Shown: positions 17,354 to 25,324, counted from the stretch's first letter. The stretch is 64,000 bases of DNA from Aureimonas sp. SA4125 (GCF_019973775.1 NZ_AP025032.1:1426001-1490000); one strand, 5' to 3'. Made by a program: numbers and translations. The notes: generated by a model from the letters alone, not told the origin.

Positions 17354-17400
17354 TTGTTTTTTCGCCGGACGATGTGTATATTTGACGGATTTATACACAT
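17354..17400 (+). promoter_or_regulatory. vapBC promoter and operator
   Basis: A perfect 9-bp inverted repeat, ATGTGTATA at 17372-17380 and TATACACAT at 17392-17400, has an 11-base spacer. It overlaps a candidate sigma-70 promoter: TTGTTT at 17354-17359, a 17-base spacer and TATATT at 17377-17382. VapB/VapC complexes repress their own operons by binding such repeats (established). The repeat ends 14 bases before the vapB start codon. Confidence 0.65.
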
Positions 17401-17414
17401 CGGGAGTGGCCGGC

Positions 17415-17633
17415 ATGCGGACCAATATCGAGATCGACGATGACCTGATGCAGGCAGCCATGACAGCCGGCGGCTATTCGACAAAGCGGGAGACCGTGTC
17501 GGCAGCGCTCGAACTGCTTGTGCGAACGCGCAAGGTGGAGGCAGGCTACGATGCGGCACAACGCGAGCTGCTGGCTCTAGAAGGGCAGATCGAATGGGAG
17601 GGTGACCTCGACGCGCTGCGGCGCGGGCGATGA
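17415..17633 (+). CDS. vapB: VapB-family antitoxin
   Basis: The antitoxin has 72 residues. The N-terminus, MRTNIEIDDDLMQAAMTAGG, is the ribbon-helix-helix DNA-binding part typical of VapB. The C-terminal half, rich in Glu and Leu, would wrap around the toxin. I used the ATG at 17415; an upstream in-frame ATG at 17382 lies inside the operator. It overlaps vapC by four bases (ATGA), so the two are translationally coupled, and the operator in front indicates autoregulation. It neutralises the adjacent PIN-domain ribonuclease. Confidence 0.88.
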   Translation: MRTNIEIDDDLMQAAMTAGGYSTKRETVSAALELLVRTRKVEAGYDAAQRELLALEGQIEWEGDLDALRRGR

Positions 17634-18019
17634 TCCTCTGCGATACCTCGGCCTGGATCGACTATCTCCGCGGCACGGACAGCGAGATTAGATTTCAGGT
17701 GAGGCATGCTCTGCGTCATGGACGCATCATTGTCGGCGACCTGATCCTCGTCGAAGTATTACAGGGCATCCGCCTCGATGCACAGCGCCGCGATGTCGTG
17801 GAGATCATGGCGAACTGCCGCAATGAGACCCTCTGCGGGACGGAGATGGCCCATGCGGCCGCAGACAACTACCGCACTTTGCGACGACGCGGGATCACGG
17901 TTCGTGGCACGATCGACGTCATCATTGCCAGCTGGTGTATCCGCCATAAAGTGACGCTCCTGCACAATGACCGCGACTTCACGGCCATGGAAGCAGCCCT
18001 GGGGCTCAATCGGTACTGA
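17630..18019 (+). CDS. vapC: VapC-family PIN-domain toxin
   Basis: This is a PIN-domain ribonuclease of 129 residues, normally cutting tRNA or rRNA when its antitoxin is lost. The acidic metal-binding residues are all present: Asp5 (CDTSAWIDYL), Glu42 (ILVEVLQG), Asp96 (GTIDVIIA) and Asp114/116 (LHNDRDF). It is therefore expected to be active. It overlaps vapB by four bases. Confidence 0.9.
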   Translation: MILCDTSAWIDYLRGTDSEIRFQVRHALRHGRIIVGDLILVEVLQGIRLDAQRRDVVEIMANCRNETLCGTEMAHAAADNYRTLRRRGITVRGTIDVIIASWCIRHKVTLLHNDRDFTAMEAALGLNRY

Positions 18020-18107
18020 GCCGTCGTTCCCCCGGAGCAGGCGCGCGGCCGGATACGGCAGTCCGGCCGATCGTCGCGCAGCGTGTCGTCCTCGCCGACC
18101 TCGTCGG

Positions 18108-18503
18108 TCAGGACGCGGGAATGCGGGCGACGACCTTGATCTCGAAGTCGAATCCGGCCAGCCAGGTGACGCCGATCGCCGTCCAGCTCGGGTAGGGCGA
18201 CTGGGGAAAGACGCGGTTCTTGGCTTCCATGACGGCCGGGAGCTGGTTTTCGGGATCGGTGTGGAAGGTCATCACGTCGACGATGTCGTCAAAGCTGCAG
18301 CCGCCCGCTGCCAGGACCGCCTCCAGATTGGCGAAGGCTCGCCGAACCTGCGCCGCGAAGTCGGGTTCCGCCGATCCATCGGGCCGGCTGCCGACCTGTC
18401 CGGAGACGAAGAGAAATTCTCCCGACCGGATCGCCGGTGAATAGCCGTGCGCCTCGTAGAGGGCGTGGCGATCGGGCGGGAAAACAGCATCGCGTTTCGA
18501 CAT
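18108..18503 (-). CDS. RidA-family protein
   Basis: The protein has 131 residues in the YjgF/YER057c/UK114 family. RidA members hydrolyse reactive enamine/imine intermediates made by PLP enzymes; other subgroups have different or unknown substrates. Typical features are FLFVSGQVG, FANLEAVLAAGG and the C-terminal VARIPAS. The RidA catalytic arginine normally in the R-N-x-x-F-P region is represented here by KNRVFPQSPYPSWTAIGV, where the Arg/Ser pattern is altered, so this may be a non-archetypal subgroup. The ATG at 18503 follows AAAGGAT. It is divergent from a TetR regulator with two operator-like palindromes between them. Confidence 0.85.
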   Translation of the reverse strand: MSKRDAVFPPDRHALYEAHGYSPAIRSGEFLFVSGQVGSRPDGSAEPDFAAQVRRAFANLEAVLAAGGCSFDDIVDVMTFHTDPENQLPAVMEAKNRVFPQSPYPSWTAIGVTWLAGFDFEIKVVARIPAS

Positions 18504-18612
18504 GGGATGATCCTTTGTAGGGGCGTGTCCGGCAGCGCCGCGCGAGCTTCGGACAGATGGGGCTTCGTTCGCTTCCGGAATGTGATATACGGGGCGCATG
18601 TGAAACATACAG

Positions 18613-18650
18613 CATACGAGACGTATGTCAAATTACATGCGCCTCGTATG
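18613..18650 (+). promoter_or_regulatory. Twin 15-bp palindromes, candidate TetR operators
   Basis: Two related sites are present: CATACG-AGA-CGTATG at 18613-18627, a perfect inverted repeat, and CATGCG-CCT-CGTATG at 18636-18650, with one mismatched pair. Their centres are 23 bp apart, about two helical turns. They lie in the gap between the divergent RidA-like and TetR genes, ending 17 bases before the TetR start. TetR dimers commonly bind one or two such palindromes to repress both directions (established). The assignment to this regulator is inferred. Confidence 0.7.
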
Positions 18651-18667
18651 TGAGATGGAGAGTGCGC

Positions 18668-19270
18668 TTGGCCCCGCGACGTCGCAGCGAAACGAGAGAG
18701 GAAAACCGGACGCGGCTGCTCGCGGCGGCACGCCGGGCCTTTGCCGGCAAGGGCTTTGCGGCCGCCTCGATGGACGAGCTGACGGCGGAAGCGGGTCTGA
18801 CGCGCGGCGCGCTTTACCACAACTTCGGCGACAAGCTGGGCCTGCTCGCCGCCGTGGTCGCCGAGGTCGACGGCGAAATGGCCGGGCGGGCCAAGCAGGC
18901 CGGCGCCGCCGCACCGAGCGCATGGGAAGGCCTTTTGGCCGAAGGCTGCGCCTATATCGGAATGGCGCTAGACCCGGAGGTGCGTCGGATCGTGCTGCTC
19001 GACGGGCCGGCCTTTCTCGGCGACCCTTCGCGATGGCCGAGCCAGAATGCCTGTCTGGAGATGACACAGGAGGCGGTCGCCCAGCTGATCGCCGATGGGG
19101 TCGTCAGGCCCGTGGACGTCGAAGCGGCTGCGCGGCTGCTCAGCGGCGCGGCGCTGAATGCGGCCCTGTGGGTGGCCGCGAGCGACGCGCCGCGTTCGGC
19201 CTTGCCCAAAGCCGTCGAAGCGTTCCAGCTCATGGCCTCTGGTCTCCTAGCACAGCAGAAGGACGCCTGA
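18668..19270 (+). CDS. TetR-family transcriptional regulator
   Basis: The protein has 200 residues. The N-terminal helix-turn-helix (about 12-58) reads LLAAARRAFAGKGFAAASMD followed by ELTAEAGLTRGALYHNFGDK, typical of TetR. The C-terminal ligand-binding region resembles the TetR_C subgroup with a conserved LLDGPAFLGDP segment. I chose the TTG at 18668, eight bases after GGAG, giving MAPRRRSETREEN; GTG codons at 18662 and 18650 are alternatives. It is divergent from the RidA-like gene, and the paired palindromes in the gap suggest control of both genes. Ligand unknown. Confidence 0.88.
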   Translation: MAPRRRSETREENRTRLLAAARRAFAGKGFAAASMDELTAEAGLTRGALYHNFGDKLGLLAAVVAEVDGEMAGRAKQAGAAAPSAWEGLLAEGCAYIGMALDPEVRRIVLLDGPAFLGDPSRWPSQNACLEMTQEAVAQLIADGVVRPVDVEAAARLLSGAALNAALWVAASDAPRSALPKAVEAFQLMASGLLAQQKDA

Positions 19271-19307
19271 GGCCACCACCCCGTCAGGCTTGACGCCCGC
19301 CGCGCCC

Positions 19308-19820
19308 TCACTCCATCCCCACCCCCGTCTCGCGCTGGAACAGCACCAGATCGAGGCTCGGGGCGTCGCGGTGGAGGCCGGTGAGAATGGCGTGGGCCTG
19401 GCCGCGGTGGTGGGTCTGGTGGTTGAAGAGATGGGCAAGGGTCGGCCCGAGCTTCTGGGTGATGATGCGCGGCGTGGTGATCGGCTGGTAGCTGAAGGTC
19501 CTTGCCAGATCCGTCTCGGTCAGACCGTCGATATAGGCGACGAGACGGGCGTCCTCCTTCACCCGCTCGGCGCGCAGGGTCGGAAGGTCCTTGTGAAGGA
19601 CGATGTTCAAGGCGGTCGGGGAGGGGCCGGTGCCCGTGAAGCGGCGCAGCCAGATGCGGTCGGTGACGAGGAGGTGGTTCAGCGTGCCCATCATGCCGCC
19701 AAAGAAGGCGCCGCGGTCCTCGGCGAACTTGTGCGGCGAGAGCTCGGCCGCGGCCGTGTAGACCCGGTCGTTGGCCCAGGCGTTGTAACGGGCGAACATG
19801 CGGCAGATGTCATGGTACAT
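19308..19820 (-). CDS. DinB-family protein
   Basis: The protein has 170 residues in the DinB/YfiT-like four-helix-bundle superfamily of metal-dependent enzymes (often thiol transferases or hydrolases). The three metal-binding histidines are placed as expected: one in MMGTLNHLLVTD and two in FNHQTHHRGQAHAIL. It begins MYHDICRMFARYNAWAN, close to the classic DinB start with its YNxWAN motif. It is divergent from the glutathione transferase gene, 99 bases away. Specific substrate unknown. Confidence 0.85.
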   Translation of the reverse strand: MYHDICRMFARYNAWANDRVYTAAAELSPHKFAEDRGAFFGGMMGTLNHLLVTDRIWLRRFTGTGPSPTALNIVLHKDLPTLRAERVKEDARLVAYIDGLTETDLARTFSYQPITTPRIITQKLGPTLAHLFNHQTHHRGQAHAILTGLHRDAPSLDLVLFQRETGVGME

Positions 19821-19919
19821 GGTGAGTGGGTCCTGTGGGGAAAGGGCGGCTGGCCGCAGTATGACGGCGCGATTTCGGGCATCATCGTGACCGGAATTCA
19901 AGGAAAGGGACATGGGGTC

Positions 19920-20615
19920 ATGAGCATCATTCTCTACGAACTGGTCGGCGCCGATCCGGCAAGGCCGTTCTCGCCGCACTGCTGGAAGACGCGGATGGCG
20001 CTGGCGCACAAGGGGCTCGCCTTCGAGACCTCGCCCGTGCCCTTCACCGAGGTGCCGAAGATCGAGGACGGGTTTGCCACGATCGTGCCGGTGATCCGCG
20101 ACGGCGAGCGCCGCATCGCCGATTCCTTCGTCATCGCCGAATATCTCGACACGGCCTATCCGGATCGCCCGACATTGTTCGGCGGCGAGGGAGGGCGGGT
20201 TCTGTCGCGTTTCGTCGAAAGCTGGTCGCAGCGCACGATCCATCCCTTCGTCTCGACCTCGCGGGCGCTGCTGGCGATCCACGACAGCCTGGCTGCGCCG
20301 GACCGGGCCTATTTCCGGGAGACCCGCGAAAAGGTTTTCGGCCAGCCGCTGGAGGACGTCGTCGTCGGCGACGAGGCGCGGCTCGAGGAGTTCCGGAAGA
20401 AGCTGACCCCGCTGCGCGCGCTGCTGGAGAAGCAGATGTTTCTCGGCGGCGAAGCGCCGCTCTTTGCCGACTACATCGTGTTCGGCGCCTTCCAGTGGCT
20501 GCGCGTCGTCACGCCCTGGGAGGTCCTCGCCGCGGACGATGTCGTCGCCGCCTGGTTCGAGCGCTGCCTCGATCTGCACGGCGGCGAGGGCCGCAAGGTT
20601 TCGCGCGCCGCCTGA
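19920..20615 (+). CDS. Glutathione S-transferase-like protein (beta-etherase-like)
   Basis: The protein has 231 residues. The N-terminal thioredoxin-like domain (1-80) has FSPHCWKTRMALAHKGL, placing Ser/Cys near the glutathione site, and IADSFVIAEYLD, the usual Ser-containing glutathione contact. The C-terminal all-helical domain has LGGEAPLFADYIVFGAF. The arrangement resembles the LigE/LigF beta-etherase branch of GSTs, but substrate cannot be deduced. The start ATG at 19920 is preceded by AAGGAAAGGGA, a strong ribosome-binding site. Confidence 0.85.
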   Translation: MSIILYELVGADPARPFSPHCWKTRMALAHKGLAFETSPVPFTEVPKIEDGFATIVPVIRDGERRIADSFVIAEYLDTAYPDRPTLFGGEGGRVLSRFVESWSQRTIHPFVSTSRALLAIHDSLAAPDRAYFRETREKVFGQPLEDVVVGDEARLEEFRKKLTPLRALLEKQMFLGGEAPLFADYIVFGAFQWLRVVTPWEVLAADDVVAAWFERCLDLHGGEGRKVSRAA

Positions 20616-20657
20616 GCGAATGCGGCTGCCCTCCCGCGACGCGCAGGCGGCTGCGGC

Positions 20658-20686
20658 TTGCCGCAAGGGGCGGGCGCGGCTATAGG
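20658..20686 (+). promoter_or_regulatory. Candidate promoter of ndk
   Basis: TTGCCG at 20658-20663, a 17-base spacer and TATAGG at 20681-20686 fit the alphaproteobacterial housekeeping consensus. The site lies 38 bases before the ndk ATG. Confidence 0.55.
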
Positions 20687-20724
20687 AGCGCCAACCCCTT
20701 CCGACAAAACACCAAGGACCACAA

Positions 20725-21147
20725 ATGGCCGTCGAACGCACCTTCTCCATGATCAAGCCCGACGCGACGCGTCGCAACCTCACCGGCGCGATCACGAAAA
20801 TCCTCGAAGAGGGCGGCCTGCGCGTCGTCGCCTCCAAGCGCGTCTGGATGAGCCAGCGCCAGGCCGAGGGCTTCTACGCCGTCCACAAGGAGCGTCCCTT
20901 CTTCGGCGAGCTGGTCGAGTCGATGTCGGCCGGCCCGACCATCGTCCAGGTGCTGGAAGGCGAGAACGCCATCGCCCGCAACCGCGAGCTGATGGGCGCG
21001 ACCAACCCCAAGGACGCCGCCGAGGGCACGATCCGCAAGGCGCATGCGCTGTCGATCGGTGAGAACTCGGTGCACGGCTCGGACGCCGCCGAGACCGCCA
21101 AGGAAGAGATCGCCTACTGGTTCTCGCAGACCGAAATCGTCGGCTGA
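20725..21147 (+). CDS. ndk: Nucleoside diphosphate kinase
   Basis: The enzyme has 140 residues, full length. It transfers the gamma phosphate between nucleoside triphosphates and diphosphates through a phosphohistidine in the cytoplasm. The start ([18 protein letters not shown]) is canonical. The catalytic His117 sits in [10 protein letters not shown], and the nucleotide-binding [11 protein letters not shown] segment is present. The gene stands alone with its own promoter and a strong intrinsic terminator downstream. Confidence 0.98.
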   Translation: MAVERTFSMIKPDATRRNLTGAITKILEEGGLRVVASKRVWMSQRQAEGFYAVHKERPFFGELVESMSAGPTIVQVLEGENAIARNRELMGATNPKDAAEGTIRKAHALSIGENSVHGSDAAETAKEEIAYWFSQTEIVG

Positions 21148-21173
21148 ACCCCATCGCCTCACGTCAAGATGCT

Positions 21174-21204
21174 AAGCCCGGCAATCCAATTGCCGGGCTT
21201 TTTT
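21174..21204 (+). terminator. Intrinsic terminator after ndk
   Basis: A perfect 11-bp stem, AAGCCCGGCAA and TTGCCGGGCTT, has a five-base loop and is followed by a T run (six T in all). It lies 27 bases after the ndk stop. Confidence 0.92.
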
Positions 21205-21452
21205 CGTTACGGTGAAGGACTTTACCGCTGTTCTTCGCGCCGGCCGCAAGCCTCGTTCCATGTTCGGCTTCCATAGTCTGCCGATACCACGCTCGGATCG
21301 CATCCGGCATCGGTGGCATCCAGAAGCGGTCGTCTGGCCGAAGTGATGGGACCAACGAGCCAGCCGACATGCGCAGAGGATGACTTATGGCACGCAAGCC
21401 CCCGCCACCCCTCCTGCCGACGAATGAGTTCTTGTGCCCGGGAGAGGAAAAG
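21205..21452. other. Intergenic region between ndk terminator and ParA-like gene
   Basis: About 250 bases, with no gene seen. An in-frame ATG at 21387 would extend the next gene by 22 residues, but the strong ribosome-binding site directly before 21453 argues for the later start. Confidence 0.4.
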
Positions 21453-22205
21453 ATGTCAGTAATTTCGATTGGATCGGTGAAGAGCGCGGGATCGTCCACG
21501 CTCGCTCTGACGCTGGCGAGCGTCGCCGCGGCAGCCGACATGCCGGTTCTCCTCATCGATGCGGCGAAGGACTGGGACCTCGTCACCTGGGCCAAGAAGG
21601 CCGGCCGTCCCAGCGACATCGAGGTCGTGCGCTGCGAGAACGTGGCCGATCTCGAGGAGATGGTGCAGACCGGCCGCGACCGCCACGCGCTGGTCCTGAT
21701 CGACGCGGGGACCAATCCCGAAATGCTGCGCAAGGGCGCGCGCCTCGCCGAGACGGTGCTCGTCCCGCTCAAGCTCTCGCCGCTCTCGTCTTATGCTGCC
21801 GCGGCGACCGACATCTTTCTGGCGGCGCAGACCGCGAAATTTCCCGGCAAGCGCCAGGCTTTCGTCGCCACCGCTGTCGCGCAGATCCCGAGCCGCATCG
21901 CCCGCGCCGTCGAGGAAAAGCTGGCGCGGCGCACGACCGAGCGCCTGCCGACGGGCCTTGCCCAACGCGCCGCCTTCGAGGCGCCGTTCCTCTTTGGCGG
22001 GACCATCTTCACGCTCACCGACGCGCAGACGCCGGGCCTAGCCCGGGCGCAGGAAGACGCCGCCGCGCTGGCGGTGGAACTGGGCATCCTCAGATACCAG
22101 ACGCCCGAATTCGCCCGTACCTGGACCGATGAACTGAACGCCTTCCGGGCGATCCTCGCGGCCGAGCCGCAGGGTCAGGAAGCGGACCAGCGCGCCGCGG
22201 CCTGA
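21453..22205 (+). CDS. ParA/VirC1-like P-loop protein with altered Walker A
   Basis: The protein has 250 residues with the layout of ParA/MinD/VirC1 ATPases: an N-terminal beta strand and loop (MSVISIGSVKSAGSSTLALT), a strand ending VLLIDAAKDWD, and HALVLIDAGTNPE as the second strand. The normal KGGxGK[ST] loop is replaced by KSAGSST. It keeps the first (signature) lysine at residue 10, but is one residue shorter and lacks the phosphate-binding lysine. ATP hydrolysis is therefore doubtful. The ATG at 21453 follows GGAGAGGAAAAG. Its 3' end overlaps moaE, on the other strand, by 31 bases. Role unknown. Confidence 0.75.
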   Translation: MSVISIGSVKSAGSSTLALTLASVAAAADMPVLLIDAAKDWDLVTWAKKAGRPSDIEVVRCENVADLEEMVQTGRDRHALVLIDAGTNPEMLRKGARLAETVLVPLKLSPLSSYAAAATDIFLAAQTAKFPGKRQAFVATAVAQIPSRIARAVEEKLARRTTERLPTGLAQRAAFEAPFLFGGTIFTLTDAQTPGLARAQEDAAALAVELGILRYQTPEFARTWTDELNAFRAILAAEPQGQEADQRAAA

Positions 22206-22651
22206 TCGTCCCCGGCCTTCGCCTCGACCCAGCCGCCGACCGTCCCGTCGGCCAGATGCTCGCGCTTCCAGAACGGCGCGCGCGTCTTCAGGAAATCCAT
22301 GATGTAGGAGGCCGCCTCGAAGGCGGCGTCGCGATGCGCCGAGGCGCAGCCGACGAAGACGATCTCTTCGCCGGGCAGGACCAGCCCGTGGCGGTGAACC
22401 GCGCGGCAGGCGAGAAGCGGCCAGCGCTCTGCGGCAGACTGCGCCACCTTCGTCAGCTCGCGCTCGGCCATCCCCGGATAATGCTCGAGCTCCAGCGCCT
22501 TCAGCCGCCCGCCCTCGTCGCGGCAATAGCCGGAAAAGGTGACGAGCCCCCCCATCGCGCCGAAGGCAGCGCCGCCGGCTTCGATCGCGCCGATCTCGGC
22601 GGGGATGTCAATGCGCCCGGACAGGATCACGACGGAAGGGAAAATGGCCAT
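22175..22651 (-). CDS. moaE: Molybdopterin synthase catalytic subunit
   Basis: The subunit has 158 residues. MoaE joins with thiocarboxylated MoaD to convert cyclic pyranopterin monophosphate into molybdopterin. Family features are GALVTFSGYCRDE-like sequence (GGLVTFSGYCRDEGG), LELEHYPGMAE, VHRHGLVLPGEEIVFVG and the C-terminal PFWKREHLADG with the catalytic lysines. It begins one base before the end of moaD (TGATG), so the two are translationally coupled. It ends inside the convergent ParA-like gene. Confidence 0.95.
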   Translation of the reverse strand: MAIFPSVVILSGRIDIPAEIGAIEAGGAAFGAMGGLVTFSGYCRDEGGRLKALELEHYPGMAERELTKVAQSAAERWPLLACRAVHRHGLVLPGEEIVFVGCASAHRDAAFEAASYIMDFLKTRAPFWKREHLADGTVGGWVEAKAGDDQAAARWSAS

Positions 22652-22902
22652 CAGCCGCCCGTCATCGGCGGGAACAGGGCAATCTCGGTGGCGCCGCCGA
22701 TCGGCTCGGAATGGTCGACGTGCTCCTGGTCGATGGCGACGCGGATCACCTCCGGCGCCTGCAGCGCCTCGGCATAGCCGCCCTCGCGTCCCTTCAGCCA
22801 ATGCAGGAGGTCGCTGACGGTGACGATGCCCGAGGGCAGCTGGACCTCCTCTTCGGCAAGGCCGATGCGCTCGCGCACCCAGGCGAAATAGACGAGTTTC
22901 AT
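22651..22902 (-). CDS. moaD: Molybdopterin synthase sulfur carrier subunit
   Basis: The subunit has 83 residues with the ubiquitin-like fold. It starts MKLVYFAWVRERIGLAEEE and ends in the Gly-Gly (FPPMTGG) that is thiocarboxylated by MoeB-type enzymes. I used the ATG at 22902, a standard start; an in-frame ATG at 22935 is less likely. It is first in the moaD-moaE pair. In many Rhizobiales this pair follows uvrC-pgsA directly; here a three-gene signalling cassette lies between. Confidence 0.93.
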   Translation of the reverse strand: MKLVYFAWVRERIGLAEEEVQLPSGIVTVSDLLHWLKGREGGYAEALQAPEVIRVAIDQEHVDHSEPIGGATEIALFPPMTGG

Positions 22903-23282
22903 CGGCATGACCTTTGGCTTCGACAGGGGGAACATGGCGAGCGGCGATCGTCGCGTCCAGTGCGTGCTTCGGGTTATGCAGCGGATCGTGGAGATTCACG
23001 ACATCAGGTAGCAAAAGGCCACCAACGGGCGATAGGGAGCGACCCTTCGCTGCCGATGCGGGCGATCTCGGCGAACGCCGCGTCGGGCCGAAAGCCGACT
23101 AGCAGCTTTTAGGCAGCTAAGCAGTAAAGCCGCCATTCGGAAACGACCCATCTTTTACATTTGAAGGCCGATCTCATTTAACTGGAAGCATCCTCCCCCG
23201 GCGGATCGATTTTCGTCCATTGTCTTCACCCGCCCTTTTGGGATAGCCTGTCAGCAATCAAGGTCGATCTCTGGAACCATAA
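22903..23282. other. Intergenic region between moaD and the signalling cassette
   Basis: About 380 bases separating divergent genes and presumably holding both promoters. No coding sequence or strong hairpin is supported. The right half is noticeably more AT-rich than the surrounding core genes. Confidence 0.4.
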
Positions 23283-23834
23283 ATGAAACTTGCTATCAGG
23301 CCTTTGAACGACCTCGATCGGACCTTTCAGGATATTGATATTCCGCTGGAGCGGGACGTGTTCTTGCGCTCGCTGCTACGCGAATTGGCGGGGACGCTTG
23401 AGGATGTGGTCGGCATTGACGAGGCCGCCGGCTACATCAGTATCGTTGGCGGCGCCATCGGCGACCAGATCAACCAGACCTATCGACAGTCGCTGGGGGT
23501 GAAGAACCTGACGAGGGACCAAGTCGCTGCGGTCCTCGTTGACCTGAAGCGGCGCATCCAGGGCGACTTTTACATCATCGAGGAACGCGAGGACAGCATC
23601 GTACTGGGCAATAACGCTTGTCCATTTGGCCAGTTTGTGGAGGGTCGGCCTTCGCTGTGCATGATGACATCCAACGTATTCGGCTCGATTGCTGCCGAAA
23701 ATCTCGGTTATGCCCGCGTCGATATTGACAAAGCGATCGCTCGCGGTGATCCGGGCTGCCGCGTGGTCGTTCATCTGAAGCCTGCGGACACGCCCGACCC
23801 GCATGCCCGTGAGTATTTCAAAAAGGCTGAGTGA
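23283..23834 (+). CDS. Methanogen-output-domain-1-like protein
   Basis: The protein has 183 residues and is soluble, resembling the 'methanogen output domain 1' proteins found beside sensor kinases. Three cysteines sit in conserved-looking contexts: Cys113 ([12 protein letters not shown]), Cys126 ([13 protein letters not shown]) and Cys159 ([11 protein letters not shown]). They may bind a metal or act as a redox or ligand sensor; this is inference. It overlaps the kinase gene (TGATG), so the two are coupled, and a receiver gene follows. It probably supplies the input or output for that kinase. Confidence 0.7.
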   Translation: MKLAIRPLNDLDRTFQDIDIPLERDVFLRSLLRELAGTLEDVVGIDEAAGYISIVGGAIGDQINQTYRQSLGVKNLTRDQVAAVLVDLKRRIQGDFYIIEEREDSIVLGNNACPFGQFVEGRPSLCMMTSNVFGSIAAENLGYARVDIDKAIARGDPGCRVVVHLKPADTPDPHAREYFKKAE

Positions 23835-24844
23835 TGCAGCATGAGCCCCAGCACGCCCTGCTTGACGTGTTGGATGAGCCGGCCTTCGTGGTGGATCTCA
23901 CGGGAGGAATTGCATTCTCCAATCGAGCGGCGGGAAGCCTTTTTGGTTCCGCTGATCGAGGCGGCTCCCTTCTGGATCTTGTCGAGCAGCCTCACGAAGC
24001 GCTGATCCATTTCCTGTGGCGCTGCTCCGGAACCTCGCACCCGCTCCCCGGCGCTGCTACCCTTCGTGACACCAGCGGCGCACTGACCAGATTCCGTCTG
24101 CGCGGTGCTCGGATCCGGATGGAAAATACCCCTCTCGTCTTCGTACGCTGCCTCCATTCGCAGCGGGACCAGTTCCCCATCCTGGCCGCGAAGATTCGCG
24201 AGCTTAATGCAGAAATCCACCAGCGGCGCCGCATCCAGGCAGCGCTGGAGGAGTCCCTGCGCAGCAACGAGGTGCTGCTTCGCGAACTTCATCATCGCGT
24301 GAAGAACAACCTGCAGATGCTGATCGCCCTGATGGCTGGAGCGCAGCGGGAGACGAGCAGCGTGGAGGCGCGGTTAGTCCTGGAAGAGGCCATTCAGCGC
24401 ATTACGGCGCTCGGGTCGCTCCAGCGCCTTATGCACGAGTCCCAGGATCTGAAGGCGATATCCTCCTCCTCTTTCGTCCATGCAATTTGCGATGCAACCG
24501 CCACGACCATAAGCGACAGGCTTCGCATGGAGGTCCATGCTGACGATAGTGAGTTGGCCCATGATGCCGCCGTGCCTTTGGCCCTCATCTTGAACGAACT
24601 TCTGACCAACGCTGCCAAACATGCGGGCTGCAGGACCGGCGGCAGCGTAAGGGTGGAGCTTTTCAATCAAAACCCGGGCTGGGAACTCGTGGTTCACGAT
24701 AATGGGCCGGGCCTGCCTCCCGATCCGAAGCACCGTCGCTTCTCTGGGCTAGGCCTGGTTAGCGGCCTGTGTCGGCAGTTAGGAGCCTCGCTGGACATTA
24801 AGAATGACGATGGCGCGCGCTTCGTCATTCGTTTTGGTAGATAG
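23834..24844 (+). CDS. PAS sensor histidine kinase, HisKA_2 type
   Basis: This soluble kinase has 336 residues. A PAS-like domain (about 8-115) is followed by a short helix and the H box, ELHHRVKNNLQ (151-161), typical of the HisKA_2 family. The HATPase region has ILNELLTNAAKHAG and HDNGPGLP. No membrane segment is present, so it senses a cytoplasmic signal. Its ATG overlaps the preceding stop, and the receiver gene begins seven bases after its own stop. HisKA_2 and HWE kinases of Alphaproteobacteria often feed the general stress response; that link is not shown here. Confidence 0.9.
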   Translation: MQHEPQHALLDVLDEPAFVVDLTGGIAFSNRAAGSLFGSADRGGSLLDLVEQPHEALIHFLWRCSGTSHPLPGAATLRDTSGALTRFRLRGARIRMENTPLVFVRCLHSQRDQFPILAAKIRELNAEIHQRRRIQAALEESLRSNEVLLRELHHRVKNNLQMLIALMAGAQRETSSVEARLVLEEAIQRITALGSLQRLMHESQDLKAISSSSFVHAICDATATTISDRLRMEVHADDSELAHDAAVPLALILNELLTNAAKHAGCRTGGSVRVELFNQNPGWELVVHDNGPGLPPDPKHRRFSGLGLVSGLCRQLGASLDIKNDDGARFVIRFGR

Positions 24845-24850
24845 GACGAC

Positions 24851-25324
24851 ATGGTGCACGCAAGTATCCTCACTTCCTGCGACCGCCCGCCCGTGCCGGT
24901 GGCCCCACAAGCCGAAAGTGATGGGCCTTCCGACTTGGCGGGGGCTGAAAAGCTCAGCGTTATGGTCGTCGAGGATGAGTGGATCGTGTCGCTCGAGATC
25001 GAGGCGGCGCTTGAAGAGGGCGGCCATGACTGTGTGGGCGTCGCTGCCACCGCAAGCGAGGCGCTTGCCCTGGCGGGTTCCGCCTGTCCTCAACTGGTCT
25101 TGATGGATATCCGTCTGAAGGGCAACGACGACGGGGTCGAGGTCGCCAAGGAACTGCGCAACCGCTTTGGGCTGCGTTGCCTGTTCATCTCGGCTCATGC
25201 CGATCTGGCCACCAGGCAAAGAGCGGCGAGTGCCGAACCACTTGGCTGGCTGCAAAAGCCGTTTTCCGCCCTCCAACTGCTTCAAACAATTGCGGCCTTA
25301 AAATCCGAGCTCGGACAGGATTGA
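24851..25324 (+). CDS. Single-domain response regulator
   Basis: This receiver protein has 157 residues. After a 35-residue leader it has MVVEDEWIVSLEIE (acidic pair), the phosphoacceptor Asp86 in LVLMDIRLKG, and the lysine in LQKPFSALQ. There is no DNA-binding or enzymatic domain. It is the likely phosphoryl acceptor of the kinase just upstream. It may act by binding another protein or by relaying phosphate. Confidence 0.9.
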   Translation: MVHASILTSCDRPPVPVAPQAESDGPSDLAGAEKLSVMVVEDEWIVSLEIEAALEEGGHDCVGVAATASEALALAGSACPQLVLMDIRLKGNDDGVEVAKELRNRFGLRCLFISAHADLATRQRAASAEPLGWLQKPFSALQLLQTIAALKSELGQD

